NCBI GenBank assembly: GCA_016180135.1
Contig: JACPBV010000021.1
Coordinates: forward strand, 1-35,625
Direction: 5' to 3'
Length of the DNA stretch: 35,625 bases
Source of the DNA: Candidatus Woesearchaeota archaeon
GTDB lineage: Archaea; Nanobdellota; Nanobdellia; Woesearchaeales; JACPBV01
Part shown: one piece after another, positions 9,040 to 15,829 of the stretch
Numbering within the stretch: position 1 is the first letter of the stretch
How the letters are laid out: each line of letters begins with the position of its first letter
Notes under the pieces: model-generated
What the model saw: the letters and a program-made list of their open reading frames with translations, nothing else
Databases searched by the model: none
What the model was told of the DNA's origin: nothing
Program-made: the position numbers and the translations under genes

Positions 9040-9699
9040 ATGAAGAAGTTTAAACTGGTCTGTTTTGATGTTGATGGAACTTTAGTGGATAATGTGACGT
9101 TCTCCTGGGATGTTTTCCATAAGTATTTTGGCTGCGACATGGACAAGAGGGAGAGGACAAAAAAGCAATTCTTCGACGGAAAGATCAGCTATCTGGACTG
9201 GGCCAAGCATGACATCGGCATGTGGGTCGAGAAGGGGGCAAGGAAAGAGGAATTCATCGCAGCAATAAAAGGATTAACGCTGATGGAAGGCGCTGAGGAT
9301 ACTCTGCTGGCGCTTAAGAACGCTGGGATGAAGCTGGCCATCATTTCAGGCTCGCTTGACGTCATCCTTGGGTCTTTGCTGCCAAATTATAAAGAAATCT
9401 TTGATGATGTCTTCTTCAGCCACCTCACGTTTGATAGTTCAGGAAAACTGATTGGGGCAAAGGTCACTGAGTTCGACATGATAAAAAAAGCTGATGCTCT
9501 TCGGAAGATCGCTGAGCGGGAGAAGATACCTCTGCAGGAATGCGTGCATATCGGCGACCATTTCAACGATGTCGAGATAGCAAAGATTGCCGGACTGAGC
9601 ATCGCCTTCAACTGCACGAATGATGAGCTGCTGAAGGTGGCGAAGGTAGTGATTGAAGGGAAGGATCTGAGGAAAGTGCTGCCGCATATCATTGGATGA
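9040..9699 (+). CDS. HAD-superfamily phosphatase, phosphoserine-phosphatase-like
   Basis: The 219-residue product has all four HAD motifs. Motif I is D10-x-D12-GT, with Asp10 as the nucleophile. Motif II is Ser103 in IISGS, motif III is Lys149/150, and motif IV is D173 and D177 in GDHFND. The helical cap between motifs I and II has the size seen in phosphoserine-phosphatase-like (SerB-type) enzymes. It should hydrolyse a small phosphorylated metabolite in the cytoplasm; phosphoserine is possible but not proven. It is a single plus-strand gene between two minus-strand groups. Confidence 0.85.
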   Translation: MKKFKLVCFDVDGTLVDNVTFSWDVFHKYFGCDMDKRERTKKQFFDGKISYLDWAKHDIGMWVEKGARKEEFIAAIKGLTLMEGAEDTLLALKNAGMKLAIISGSLDVILGSLLPNYKEIFDDVFFSHLTFDSSGKLIGAKVTEFDMIKKADALRKIAEREKIPLQECVHIGDHFNDVEIAKIAGLSIAFNCTNDELLKVAKVVIEGKDLRKVLPHIIG

Positions 9700-9740
9700 A
9701 TAAAGACGGAGTTTATAGGGTGTATGGATTTGGCTTAGGA

Positions 9741-9780
9741 TTGATTGAATTCTGTATTGATTGAATTTTGTATTGATTTA
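9741..9780. repeat. Short tandem repeat, 16-bp unit, about 2.5 copies
   Basis: TTGATTGAATTCTGTA is followed directly by a copy with one change and then a partial third. It lies in the AT-rich gap between convergent genes, with no sign of coding. Confidence 0.7.
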
Positions 9781-9808
9781 GATTAGAATTAGTTTGGAAC
9801 AATCAGGA

Positions 9809-10471
9809 TTAATCAGGATTGTTAAGATTCAGCCATTTTTGCCTTTTCACTTCTTCCACCAGCAGCGGCATCGCCCTCACGATGTTGTCCTGGATGTTTA
9901 TTGTCGCTGATTTTGCTGTCCTGGACATCGGGTTTAAATCTATGGAGATGACTTTCTTTTTCATCCGTATCAGCGCCTGGCACCTGTCGCCGTCTTCCAG
10001 CGGGACAAAGACAAGGCCTGCTTTGGCTATGCCGTCTTCATTGCAGAATCTCCTGTTTGAGGCGATGAATCTGATCCTGCCTTTGTGCGGCAGCAAGACT
10101 TCTTTTGCGCCGTGCCTTTTGAGACAGGCTGCAATTTTCCTTTCACGGCTCTTCGAAGGATGGAAGATGTTTACCTCAAGCCCGGCAGGAATCGCTTTGG
10201 AGAGCTGGACAAGCTCTTTCGGGCAGAGGGCTGCGGCATTTCCGTTGACGCTGATAATGGGGCGTTTTGCGTGCAAAAGCAATTTCGCAGCTTTCTTTAT
10301 CTGCTGCCTCGCTTTCCTGGTGGTCTTTTCACCGACGAGATAATCAAACGCCTCACCTCTCCCATGCGCAAGAAGGCCGTGCATCGAGGTTATTCCCTGA
10401 GCTACCCCCTTTACTATGCGCTCACGAATCATCAAAGAAAGATACCTCGGATGGGATTTTGGGACAGCCAT
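9809..10471 (-). CDS. 4-phosphopantoate--beta-alanine ligase (phosphopantothenate synthetase)
   Basis: This is the archaeal enzyme that joins 4-phosphopantoate and beta-alanine, using ATP, to make 4'-phosphopantothenate on the route to coenzyme A. The 220-residue product matches the family in length and conserved blocks: PKSHPRY and RERIVKG at the start, LLAHGRGEAFDYLVGE, ISVNGNAAAL, VFVPLEDGDRCQALIRM, and IDLNPMSRTA near the end. It starts about 27 bp after a TATA element and is probably leaderless. The kinase for the preceding step is encoded nearby on the same strand. Confidence 0.92.
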   Translation of the reverse strand: MAVPKSHPRYLSLMIRERIVKGVAQGITSMHGLLAHGRGEAFDYLVGEKTTRKARQQIKKAAKLLLHAKRPIISVNGNAAALCPKELVQLSKAIPAGLEVNIFHPSKSRERKIAACLKRHGAKEVLLPHKGRIRFIASNRRFCNEDGIAKAGLVFVPLEDGDRCQALIRMKKKVISIDLNPMSRTAKSATINIQDNIVRAMPLLVEEVKRQKWLNLNNPD

Positions 10472-10491
10472 GGGCTGAGGTGAGGGGGTTG

Positions 10492-10503
10492 AGTTTATAA
10501 AAA
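10492..10503 (-). promoter_or_regulatory. TATA box for phosphopantothenate synthetase
   Basis: On the minus strand, TTTTTATAAAC precedes the ATG at 10471 by about 21-32 bp, consistent with leaderless transcription. Confidence 0.65.
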
Positions 10504-10576
10504 TTGCTCCCCTAATAGAACAAGCACATCATATCGGCAAACAGAAAGAACGGAGAAAATTATCCTTAACTCCATC

Positions 10577-11215
10577 TCACTTCAGAAAAGAGCTGTTGAA
10601 GGCAGCATTTCCATCTACTGCAAATTTCCCAAGGACATAGCTTCTTGGGTCCCTCACTGCTGTCCCGGTGATAAAGTTCTCTCCCGGAAGAAAGATGTCC
10701 TGCTTCATCTTTTTTCCGTCAAAATAGATTGCCTGCGACCTGCCAACCCTGAAGGTGTAGGTGATCTCATGATAGGATCCATCCAAAAAACGGACAGGCT
10801 CTGTTCTCAGCATGGGGCTTCCTCCCTCGATGACAGAATTCCAGAGGTCATACCTCAGGATGAGCGACGGAACGGCCTTTGACTCAAAAAAGACAAGATA
10901 CCTTGGGATCTTCTGAAACTGCTCAACAATCCTGCCCATGTCAACTTTCACCTTGATGATAAATGTCCCGGCGTCTTTATTGGAAAAGTCCCCGGCAACA
11001 TCCAGGAGGAGCCTTGCATCCTGATCTATGTCCTTTGCCGGAATGCCATCCTGCGTGACACCGCTTCCTGCCTGAAAGCCCTGCTTTTTATTTGCGGCAA
11101 GAGAGATGATGAAAAGAAGCGCAAGGAATCCGAAAATGGCAGTAATTTTTTTGTTCCGGAAAAGATTGGGCAATTTACCGGACTTTCCTCTCTTTTTCGC
11201 CCCTTTGCCCCTCAT
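10577..11215 (-). CDS. Membrane-anchored protein of unknown function
   Basis: The chosen start at 11215 gives 212 residues; a TATA element 23-32 bp upstream supports it over the longer frame beginning at 11287. The N-terminus is strongly basic (RGKGAKKRGKSGK), then comes one hydrophobic segment (ITAIFGFLALLFIISLAA). The remainder is an extracytoplasmic domain rich in beta-like strands, with FEITYTF-like stretches and a YFDGKKM turn that recall LamG/concanavalin-type jelly rolls. The fold is a guess. It sits between the two CoA enzymes but has its own promoter, so a metabolic link is not implied. Confidence 0.7.
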   Translation of the reverse strand: MRGKGAKKRGKSGKLPNLFRNKKITAIFGFLALLFIISLAANKKQGFQAGSGVTQDGIPAKDIDQDARLLLDVAGDFSNKDAGTFIIKVKVDMGRIVEQFQKIPRYLVFFESKAVPSLILRYDLWNSVIEGGSPMLRTEPVRFLDGSYHEITYTFRVGRSQAIYFDGKKMKQDIFLPGENFITGTAVRDPRSYVLGKFAVDGNAAFNSSFLK

Positions 11216-11237
11216 ATCGATATCCGGAGAAGAGGAG

Positions 11238-11247
11238 TATAAAAACA
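11238..11247 (-). promoter_or_regulatory. TATA box that sets the start of the anchored protein
   Basis: GTTTTTATAC on the minus strand lies 23-32 bp from the ATG at 11215 but 40 bp downstream of the alternative start at 11287, so it decides between the two. Confidence 0.55.
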
Positions 11248-11369
11248 TTCCGAACAAAACGCTTATGGCCTTAGGGTTATGCGGCACAATTTATTTTGGT
11301 TGGGATCATAGGTTTACTGCCCCACACTCGAACAAACGGGATTAGAGATGGCGCCATCGTGAAAATGGA

Positions 11370-12233
11370 CTACCTTGAGCAATTATGGGATAATTTTTCA
11401 CTTAGGCTTTCAGGGACCTCACCAGCCCCTTTGGGGCTCACAGCAATTGATTTCGACCCGGGAAAAGGGATTGTTGAGATGATGCTCTTTCCGAGCATGT
11501 TCATTGAAGCAGAACCTCCCCGGGATTCAATTTGCGCTATGAGGGCGATGATCTTTTTCTCTCTCAACAATCCCGCAGCGAGGGCAAACTCTTTGGCAAC
11601 CGAAAAGGCTGATGCAAAGCGTATCGGTTTTCCTGACGCATGGAGGGAACGAAAGGCATCCCCGCACGCTTTGTTAATCCGCACTGCTTTCCCAGCATCA
11701 GAGAGAATTTTCTTCGTGCTTATCGTCCCAAAGGAAGCATAATGCAGCAATTTTTCCTGAATCCTGATTTTTTTTGCTGTTAGGGGGCTTCCTTTATTTT
11801 CCCTCACTAAAAAACCGCCAAGATATTCTGCAGTGACGCTTCCAAGGCCGGTCTTATGCATGACTTCGGCCCTGTGGGCAATGAGCGCAAGCTCTCTTCT
11901 GCTTTTGTTCAGCCCCAGCTCCTTATTGGCTGCTAGGACAGAAGCAAGCGCGCATGCGCCGCTCATCCCATAGCCGCAGCCTAAAGGAAGCTCGGTGGTT
12001 ATGGATAATTCCAAGGGGCGGCCCGATACCATCTTTAACGCAGTTTCCACCGTCGGAAAATGTTTATTTTTTCCGTTCACCTTGATTACTGCTTTTTGAG
12101 ATTTTATTGCAGCTGCCCTTGCGCCCCTGCTGACGGCAAAACTCACGCCGATCGAGCCCATCTTCATCGGGTCTTTATTTTTAACGATGCCAAAAAAGAG
12201 GGTGATGTTGCCGGGGGAGAAAGCTGAGGCCAT
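11370..12233 (-). CDS. Pantoate kinase (GHMP family)
   Basis: This GHMP-family kinase phosphorylates pantoate to 4-phosphopantoate, the archaea-specific first step feeding phosphopantothenate synthetase. The 287-residue product shows the N-terminal AFSPGNITLFFGI strand, a DPMKMGSIGVSF block, and the glycine-rich phosphate-binding loop ELPLGCGYGMSGACALA at about 100-118. The TGLGSVTAEYLGG motif follows, then a C-terminal ESRGGSASMNMLG region. These match archaeal pantoate kinases better than other GHMP kinases such as mevalonate or homoserine kinase. A TATA element 22-31 bp upstream indicates a leaderless mRNA. Confidence 0.85.
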   Translation of the reverse strand: MASAFSPGNITLFFGIVKNKDPMKMGSIGVSFAVSRGARAAAIKSQKAVIKVNGKNKHFPTVETALKMVSGRPLELSITTELPLGCGYGMSGACALASVLAANKELGLNKSRRELALIAHRAEVMHKTGLGSVTAEYLGGFLVRENKGSPLTAKKIRIQEKLLHYASFGTISTKKILSDAGKAVRINKACGDAFRSLHASGKPIRFASAFSVAKEFALAAGLLREKKIIALIAQIESRGGSASMNMLGKSIISTIPFPGSKSIAVSPKGAGEVPESLSEKLSHNCSR

Positions 12234-12254
12234 AACTCTCTTGACAGCATATCC

Positions 12255-12264
12255 CTATAAAAAG
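12255..12264 (-). promoter_or_regulatory. TATA box for pantoate kinase
   Basis: CTTTTTATAG on the minus strand lies 22-31 bp before the ATG at 12233. Confidence 0.6.
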
Positions 12265-12322
12265 TTTTGCGATTTTTGTTCTGGCGGGCAAAACTTCAGT
12301 TGACGGGAAGGATGCCTAAAGT

Positions 12323-12330
12323 TTTAAATA
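12323..12330 (+). promoter_or_regulatory. TATA box for tRNA-Ile(UAU)
   Basis: TTTAAATA lies 25-32 bp before the first tRNA base. Confidence 0.65.
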
Positions 12331-12354
12331 GCATCGGTATGTTCTAGTCCCCAA

Positions 12355-12459
12355 GGGCCCGTAGCTCAGCCTGGTTTAGAGCGCCGGTCTTATATGACCA
12401 TCGTCGGCAGCAGAATCTAAGACAGCCGGCGGTCACGAGTTCAAATCTCGCCGGGCCCA
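12355..12459 (+). tRNA. tRNA-Ile(UAU) with a 29-nt canonical intron
   Basis: The acceptor arms GGGCCCG (12355-12361) and CGGGCCC (12452-12458) pair fully, with discriminator A12459 and no encoded CCA. The D-arm is GCTC/GAGC and the T-loop is TTCAAAT. The anticodon stem is CCGGT/GCCGG; the loop reads CTTATAA after removal of the intron at 12395-12423, giving anticodon UAU (12391-12393). The junction fits the splicing-endonuclease rule: a central helix CTTA/TAAG (12389-12392 with 12418-12421) between 3-nt bulges TA|T and AC|A. A UAU anticodon reads AUA directly, whereas most archaea use a CAU anticodon modified with agmatidine. Confidence 0.9.
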
Positions 12460-12460
12460 T

Positions 12461-12472
12461 ATTTTATTTTTA
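12461..12472 (+). terminator. T-rich terminator after tRNA-Ile
   Basis: ATTTTATTTTTA directly follows the tRNA; archaeal polymerase stops at such T-runs. Confidence 0.5.
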
Positions 12473-12516
12473 AGTTCTGGAGATGAAAAGGCAGGTATTT
12501 CGAGGGACAGTTAAAA

Positions 12517-12633
12517 AAATTTAACAACAACAAAGGGCTCGACGGTCAAATTTTTTTCTGAAAAAATTTGCCCTGCTCGGGCACCCCGTAAGGGACAAAC
12601 CCCCGCCCTCGCCTCGCCGATGTTGTTAAATTT
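12517..12633. repeat. Intergenic stem-loop with 13-bp perfect arms
   Basis: AAATTTAACAACA (12517-12529) is perfectly complementary to TGTTGTTAAATTT (12621-12633). The 91-nt interior contains a second hairpin, CAAATTTTTT paired with AAAAAATTTG, and the word CCCCGTAAGGG, which also occurs inside the MITE-like element at 15.5-15.8 kb. No frame or promoter is evident. It may be a small inverted-repeat element or a structured RNA; I saw no clear target duplication. Confidence 0.55.
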
Positions 12634-12683
12634 CTTTTCCAAAATCCTACGGACCGGCTGATTGTCCTGAATTATTGCAAAGG

Positions 12684-12691
12684 TTTTAAAA
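12684..12691 (+). promoter_or_regulatory. TATA box upstream of the tRNA 5' half
   Basis: TTTTAAAA lies 27-34 bp before 12718, the same spacing as at the intact tRNA genes in this cluster. Confidence 0.5.
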
Positions 12692-12717
12692 CAAATTCTT
12701 TCTTCTTCATGGAAATT

Positions 12718-12749
12718 GCCCCTGTGGTGTAGCCCGGAAGCATGTCGCC
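12718..12749 (+). ncRNA. Orphan tRNA 5' half resembling tRNA-Glu
   Basis: Bases 12718-12737 are identical to the first 20 bases of tRNA-Glu (13016-13035). AAGCAT follows after a 2-base gap, completing an acceptor 5' strand and a D-arm. The next bases (GTCGCC) do not form a normal anticodon arm, and I found no matching 3' acceptor strand (a GGGGGC-type run) before 13015. A T6 run at 12753-12758 would tend to end transcription. A TATA box at normal distance suggests it is transcribed. It may be the 5' half of a split tRNA, a regulatory tRNA-like RNA, or a decayed duplicate. I cannot tell which from this window. Confidence 0.55.
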
Positions 12750-12751
12750 AG

Positions 12752-12877
12752 CTTTTTTGCTAACGCAAAAAACCTGGGAAAAATCACACACTATCCCACC
12801 TCACTTTGTTCGATGGGATGAAAAGGGCTCAGATAAGCTTCTACCTTTTTTCTTGCGAGAAAAACCTGGGAAAAATC
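12752..12877. repeat. Two copies of a 34-bp hairpin-plus-tail repeat
   Basis: AAAAACCTGGGAAAAATC occurs at 12768-12785 and again at 12860-12877. Each copy is preceded by a T-run hairpin: TTTTTTGC/GCAAAAAA in the first and TTTTTCT/AGAAAAA in the second. Between them, ATCCCA (12793-12798) pairs with TGGGAT (12814-12819). The whole stretch between the tRNA half and tRNA-Glu has no coding frame I trust. Confidence 0.6.
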
Positions 12878-12981
12878 GTCGGGCTGAAGCCCAACAGAGC
12901 AATTCTAGATTTTGAGTTCTTGCAGGTGATTCTCATTTCACTTAATCCATATTTGGCTCAAAATCCTTCAACCAAAGAAAC

Positions 12982-12990
12982 CTTTTTAAG
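12982..12990 (+). promoter_or_regulatory. TATA box for tRNA-Glu
   Basis: CTTTTTAAG lies 26-34 bp before the first tRNA base. Confidence 0.55.
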
Positions 12991-13015
12991 CAAAACAAGA
13001 ATCATCAGCTTTAAT

Positions 13016-13147
13016 GCCCCTGTGGTGTAGCCCGGCCAAGCATAAAGCCCTTTCGTGGCTCAGTGAGTATGGCCAAGGAGAGGCTTTGACACGGGTTCAA
13101 ACAGCAATAAGCAGATTCCTTTTGCTTTGAAAGTCCCGTCGGGGGCA
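13016..13147 (+). tRNA. tRNA-Glu(UUC) with two introns, one in the T-loop
   Basis: Acceptor arms GCCCCTG (13016-13022) and CGGGGGC (13140-13146) pair throughout; the discriminator is A13147. The anticodon stem is AAGCC/GGCTT and the spliced loop CTTTCGA gives UUC at 13052-13054. Intron 1 (13056-13080, 25 nt) is canonical: central helix CTTT/AAGG between bulges CG|T and AG|A, with an inner GGCT/GGCC helix. Intron 2 (13102-13133, 32 nt) lies between positions 59 and 60 of the T-loop: TTCA (13096-13099) pairs with TGAA (13128-13131), with bulges AA|C and AG|T. Removing it restores ACGGG-TTCAAAT-CCCGT. Confidence 0.92.
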
Positions 13148-13148
13148 G

Positions 13149-13160
13149 TTTTTTATTTTT
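13149..13160 (+). terminator. T-rich terminator after tRNA-Glu
   Basis: TTTTTTATTTTT follows the tRNA by one base. Confidence 0.6.
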
Positions 13161-13255
13161 CTTCCTATCTCCGAGATTTGTTTCGAAATATTCTCTGAGA
13201 ACAGTTCTTTTTACCAATGCCCAGGTGATTTCTTAGTTTTGCCTGCGCAGCATCA

Positions 13256-15166
13256 TCACAGGACATTCACTTCGTCGAGGAACAATCTGATCTTATCGGA
13301 AAGGTTTGCAAGGACTGCATTCAGGCTGTGGTTTGTTGAAGCACGCCGAATCTGCTGGATACGGTCGAGCATCTGGCCGAAGAGCCTGATGAGATCTCCC
13401 TCGGAAAGGCTTGAAAGCTCGATGAGGTCAAAAAAAGTTTTCCTGTCAAAGCAGGGCTCAACCAGCGAGGCAAGAGCCGGCAGATAGTCAAATTTCCTGT
13501 CTTTCCTCAGCTCCGGATTGTCCCTCACCGCATGCCTTATCCCCAGAATTTTGGGGTAGTTCAGCGGAGCAAAGAAACGGTCCTTGACCCTCGGCTCATA
13601 CACGATCAGGGCAAGGAGGACCATGATCTGGAGTTCGTCAAACTGCTGGATGATGCCTGTCCCGAACAGCTCCGTCGTCAGGATCTCCTCGGAATAGATC
13701 TTGCTTGCGAACATTCCCTTTTCAGTCAGCCTTCCGCTGCCCAGATACCCCATCTTCTCAAGGCGCTTTGCGAGATTCATGAAGCGGGTATGCATGTCCA
13801 GCTTCCTGCCTCTCACCTTGAACTGGTAGGCCATAAAGCTCTGGCGCAGGATAATCTCATTCTCTTCAGGGGAATGGAGGTTGATCATGTTCAGGAGGGT
13901 ATTCACCCCAAGCCTGAACTGAGAATAGATAGGGTCGCTGTCTTTTGCGGTGATCTGCCGTATCTTTTCAAAGTCAGCCATCTGGCGGTAGACCATGGAG
14001 ACGACCAGGCCATGGGTGTCAATCCCCCTTCGGCCTGCACGGCCGGCCATCTGGAAATATTCTTTTGTGTTGAGATAGCGGTGGTTGATGCCGTCAAATT
14101 TCCGCAGCGAGTCAAAGCAGACTGTCTTTGCCGGCATGTTGATGCCGACAGCAAACGTCTCCGTCGCAAAAAGCACCTTGATGAGGCCTTTCGCAAAAAG
14201 ATCCTCGACGATGTTCTTCAGGACCGGCAGGAGGCCGGCATGGTGGAATGCGATCTGCCTGGGAAGGATCTCCCTCAGGACCCTGGCTGATTCTATCCTG
14301 TTGATCTCAGGAGGAGCCTGAGAAAGCTCCTCGGTCACAATCCTTGCGATCTCCTGGCTGTAGGGAAACGGAGCTTTCTTAAACAGCTCATAAGCCTTGT
14401 CCTCGGTGCCCTCCCTCGAAAAAATGAAATACAGGCATGGCACATTGTCGCCAAGTTCACGGATCAGGTCAACATGCGAGGGGGCAGGGATCCTCAATTT
14501 CTTTTTTCTCCCCCGCTCAAATGAAAAATTTGCATGGGGGAGCCTCTTGAGCTTTTCAATCTCCTGGATGGACGTTATGCCCAAATCAATGTCAAAGAAC
14601 TTATGCTCCAAAGGAACTACTCGTTTTTCGTGGATGATGGTGTCTACCGGATGGCCTTTTATCGAGGATATCCATTCCGCAAGCTCCTTTGCGTTGGGGA
14701 TGGTGGCAGAGAGGCAGAGAAATCTCACGTGGGAAGGGCTGAAGATCAGCGATTCCTCCCAGACATAGCCCCGCTCAATGTCGTTGATGTAATGGACCTC
14801 GTCAAAAATGACTGCGGCAACATCATCAATCTGCCTGTCTTTGACCAAGACCATGTTCCGGTAAATCTCAGTCGTCATTATCAGGACCGGAGCCTGAGAG
14901 TCAATGACGGTGTCTCCGGTCATCAGGCCGACCTTGCCGATGCCGTAAAGCTTCTTGAATTCCTTGAATTTCTGGTTGGACAGGGCTTTTATCGGGGCAG
15001 TATAGATGACTTTCTTATTCTCTTTCAGGCTGACATCAATAAGATAATTTGCGATAAGGGTCTTCCCTGAGCCTGTTGGGGCTGAGACAACGACGGAACG
15101 GTTATTTTCCAGCGCATGGACCGCATCTTCCTGGAATGGGTCTAATGTCAGGCCGAGGTATTGCAT
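13256..15166 (-). CDS. Ski2/Mtr4-like DEVH-box RNA helicase
   Basis: The 636-residue product is a superfamily 2 helicase. Motif I APTGSGKT is at 29-36, DEVH at 122-125, SAT at 153-155, motif V ATETFAVGINMP at 334-345 and motif VI QMAGRAGRRG at 372-381. The region after 420 resembles the helical C-terminal domain of the Ski2/Mtr4 group, which unwinds RNA for exonucleolytic decay; DNA-repair Hel308 proteins are a related alternative. The DEVH form and the C-terminal SLSEGDLIRLFGQMLDRIQQI segment favour Ski2/Mtr4. TATATAAAAGG 23-32 bp upstream implies a leaderless mRNA. Together with aRNase J elsewhere in the window it could serve RNA turnover. Confidence 0.9.
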   Translation of the reverse strand: MQYLGLTLDPFQEDAVHALENNRSVVVSAPTGSGKTLIANYLIDVSLKENKKVIYTAPIKALSNQKFKEFKKLYGIGKVGLMTGDTVIDSQAPVLIMTTEIYRNMVLVKDRQIDDVAAVIFDEVHYINDIERGYVWEESLIFSPSHVRFLCLSATIPNAKELAEWISSIKGHPVDTIIHEKRVVPLEHKFFDIDLGITSIQEIEKLKRLPHANFSFERGRKKKLRIPAPSHVDLIRELGDNVPCLYFIFSREGTEDKAYELFKKAPFPYSQEIARIVTEELSQAPPEINRIESARVLREILPRQIAFHHAGLLPVLKNIVEDLFAKGLIKVLFATETFAVGINMPAKTVCFDSLRKFDGINHRYLNTKEYFQMAGRAGRRGIDTHGLVVSMVYRQMADFEKIRQITAKDSDPIYSQFRLGVNTLLNMINLHSPEENEIILRQSFMAYQFKVRGRKLDMHTRFMNLAKRLEKMGYLGSGRLTEKGMFASKIYSEEILTTELFGTGIIQQFDELQIMVLLALIVYEPRVKDRFFAPLNYPKILGIRHAVRDNPELRKDRKFDYLPALASLVEPCFDRKTFFDLIELSSLSEGDLIRLFGQMLDRIQQIRRASTNHSLNAVLANLSDKIRLFLDEVNVL

Positions 15167-15213
15167 AATACCAAAAAGCTATGAGGGTATATAAAAGGTT
15201 TGGTCAAAAGCGG

Positions 15214-15274
15214 TTTACTTCAAAAAATGATTAATGAGGGGCGGTGATTGTCAATCCCAAACTTTTGAAGTAAA
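15214..15274. repeat. 12-bp perfect inverted repeat upstream of the helicase
   Basis: TTTACTTCAAAA (15214-15225) pairs with TTTTGAAGTAAA (15263-15274) around a 37-nt loop. It lies between the divergent helicase and eL41 genes. It may be a regulator site or a small hairpin RNA; nothing else is visible in the gap up to the eL41 promoter. Confidence 0.6.
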
Positions 15275-15380
15275 GGGATCAAGCCAGGCATTTGCAGAGT
15301 TTTGCCCCACACAAAAAGCGATCGATAATCCGACGGCACATATAGCGGAAAGAATAGCCAATTGAACCCACAAAAACAAA

Positions 15381-15390
15381 TATTTTTATA
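15381..15390 (+). promoter_or_regulatory. TATA box for eL41
   Basis: TATTTTTATA lies 25-34 bp before the ATG at 15415. Confidence 0.65.
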
Positions 15391-15414
15391 CTCCCGCTTA
15401 AGTCTTCCCTTTAG

Positions 15415-15522
15415 ATGAAACGAAGCTCAAGGCGCTGGAAGAAGAAACAGCAGATGCGATGGAAGTGGCAGCGGAAGCGCATGAAGAAAGAGAAGAGAAA
15501 GAGAACATTGGCGAAGCGATAA
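15415..15522 (+). CDS. rpl41e: Large ribosomal subunit protein eL41
   Basis: This 35-codon gene encodes an extremely basic helix: MKRSSRRWKKKQQMRWKW, then QRKRMKKEKRKRTLAKR. The RWKW-x-RKRM core matches archaeal and eukaryotic eL41, a single helix that contributes to a bridge between the ribosomal subunits. Its size (usually about 25-38 residues) fits. A TATA element at leaderless spacing supports independent expression. Small genes of this type are often missed by gene callers. Confidence 0.8.
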   Translation: MKRSSRRWKKKQQMRWKWQRKRMKKEKRKRTLAKR

Positions 15523-15537
15523 GGCTCTGCTGAAAAC

Positions 15538-15829
15538 GTATGAATTAAGCTCCCCTCGGAGCGGCTCTGCCATGCTTAATAATGCTCACGCATTATTGGC
15601 ACCCAGAAACTTCGTTTCTTAAGGTTTTCAAAACTCTTGAATGATTTGGCAAGGGCTCTGTGTCCCCGTAAGGGTGAAAAAGCGTTCCGGTCTGCGGACG
15701 GAGGGATAATCCAGCGTTCCGGTTGCTTCGCAACGGAGGGCGGCCCCCCACGACGAGCGTAATTCATTAGGGCAGTTGAGTTTTGACCTTAGGATGGCAG
15801 AGCCGCTCTTGCCGGAGCTTAATTCATAC
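15538..15829. mobile_element. MITE-like element with inverted ends and 8-bp target duplication
   Basis: The ends are inverted copies: GTATGAATTAAGCTCC (15538-15553) with GGAGCTTAATTCATAC (15814-15829), and GAGCGGCTCTGCCAT (15559-15573) with ATGGCAGAGCCGCTC (15794-15808), separated by a 5-base mismatch. The element is flanked immediately by CTGAAAAC at 15530-15537 and 15830-15837, a perfect 8-bp direct repeat as left by transposition. A further inner pairing joins 15620-15636 with 15778-15791. Inside are hairpins (AATAATGC/GCATTATT, AGAAAC/GTTTCT) and a repeated AGCGTTCCGG (15681, 15713). There is no transposase frame, so it would need one supplied in trans. Confidence 0.8.

Noticed and set aside
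11216..11287. Longer N-terminus for the anchored protein at 10577-11215
   Set aside because: The TATA element lies inside this extension and predicts transcription from about 11215; the residues before it have no features of a signal peptide.
12806..13030. 74-codon plus-strand frame running into tRNA-Glu
   Set aside because: It overlaps repeats, hairpins and the 5' end of a certain tRNA gene.
13532..14290. 252-codon plus-strand frame opposite the Ski2-like helicase
   Set aside because: Antisense shadow of strongly conserved helicase codons, without a promoter or ribosome-binding site.
15538..15829. SRP RNA or RNase P RNA
   Set aside because: The long terminal pairing suggested a structured RNA, but I found none of the conserved core words of either RNA, and the 8-bp flanking duplication points to an inserted element.
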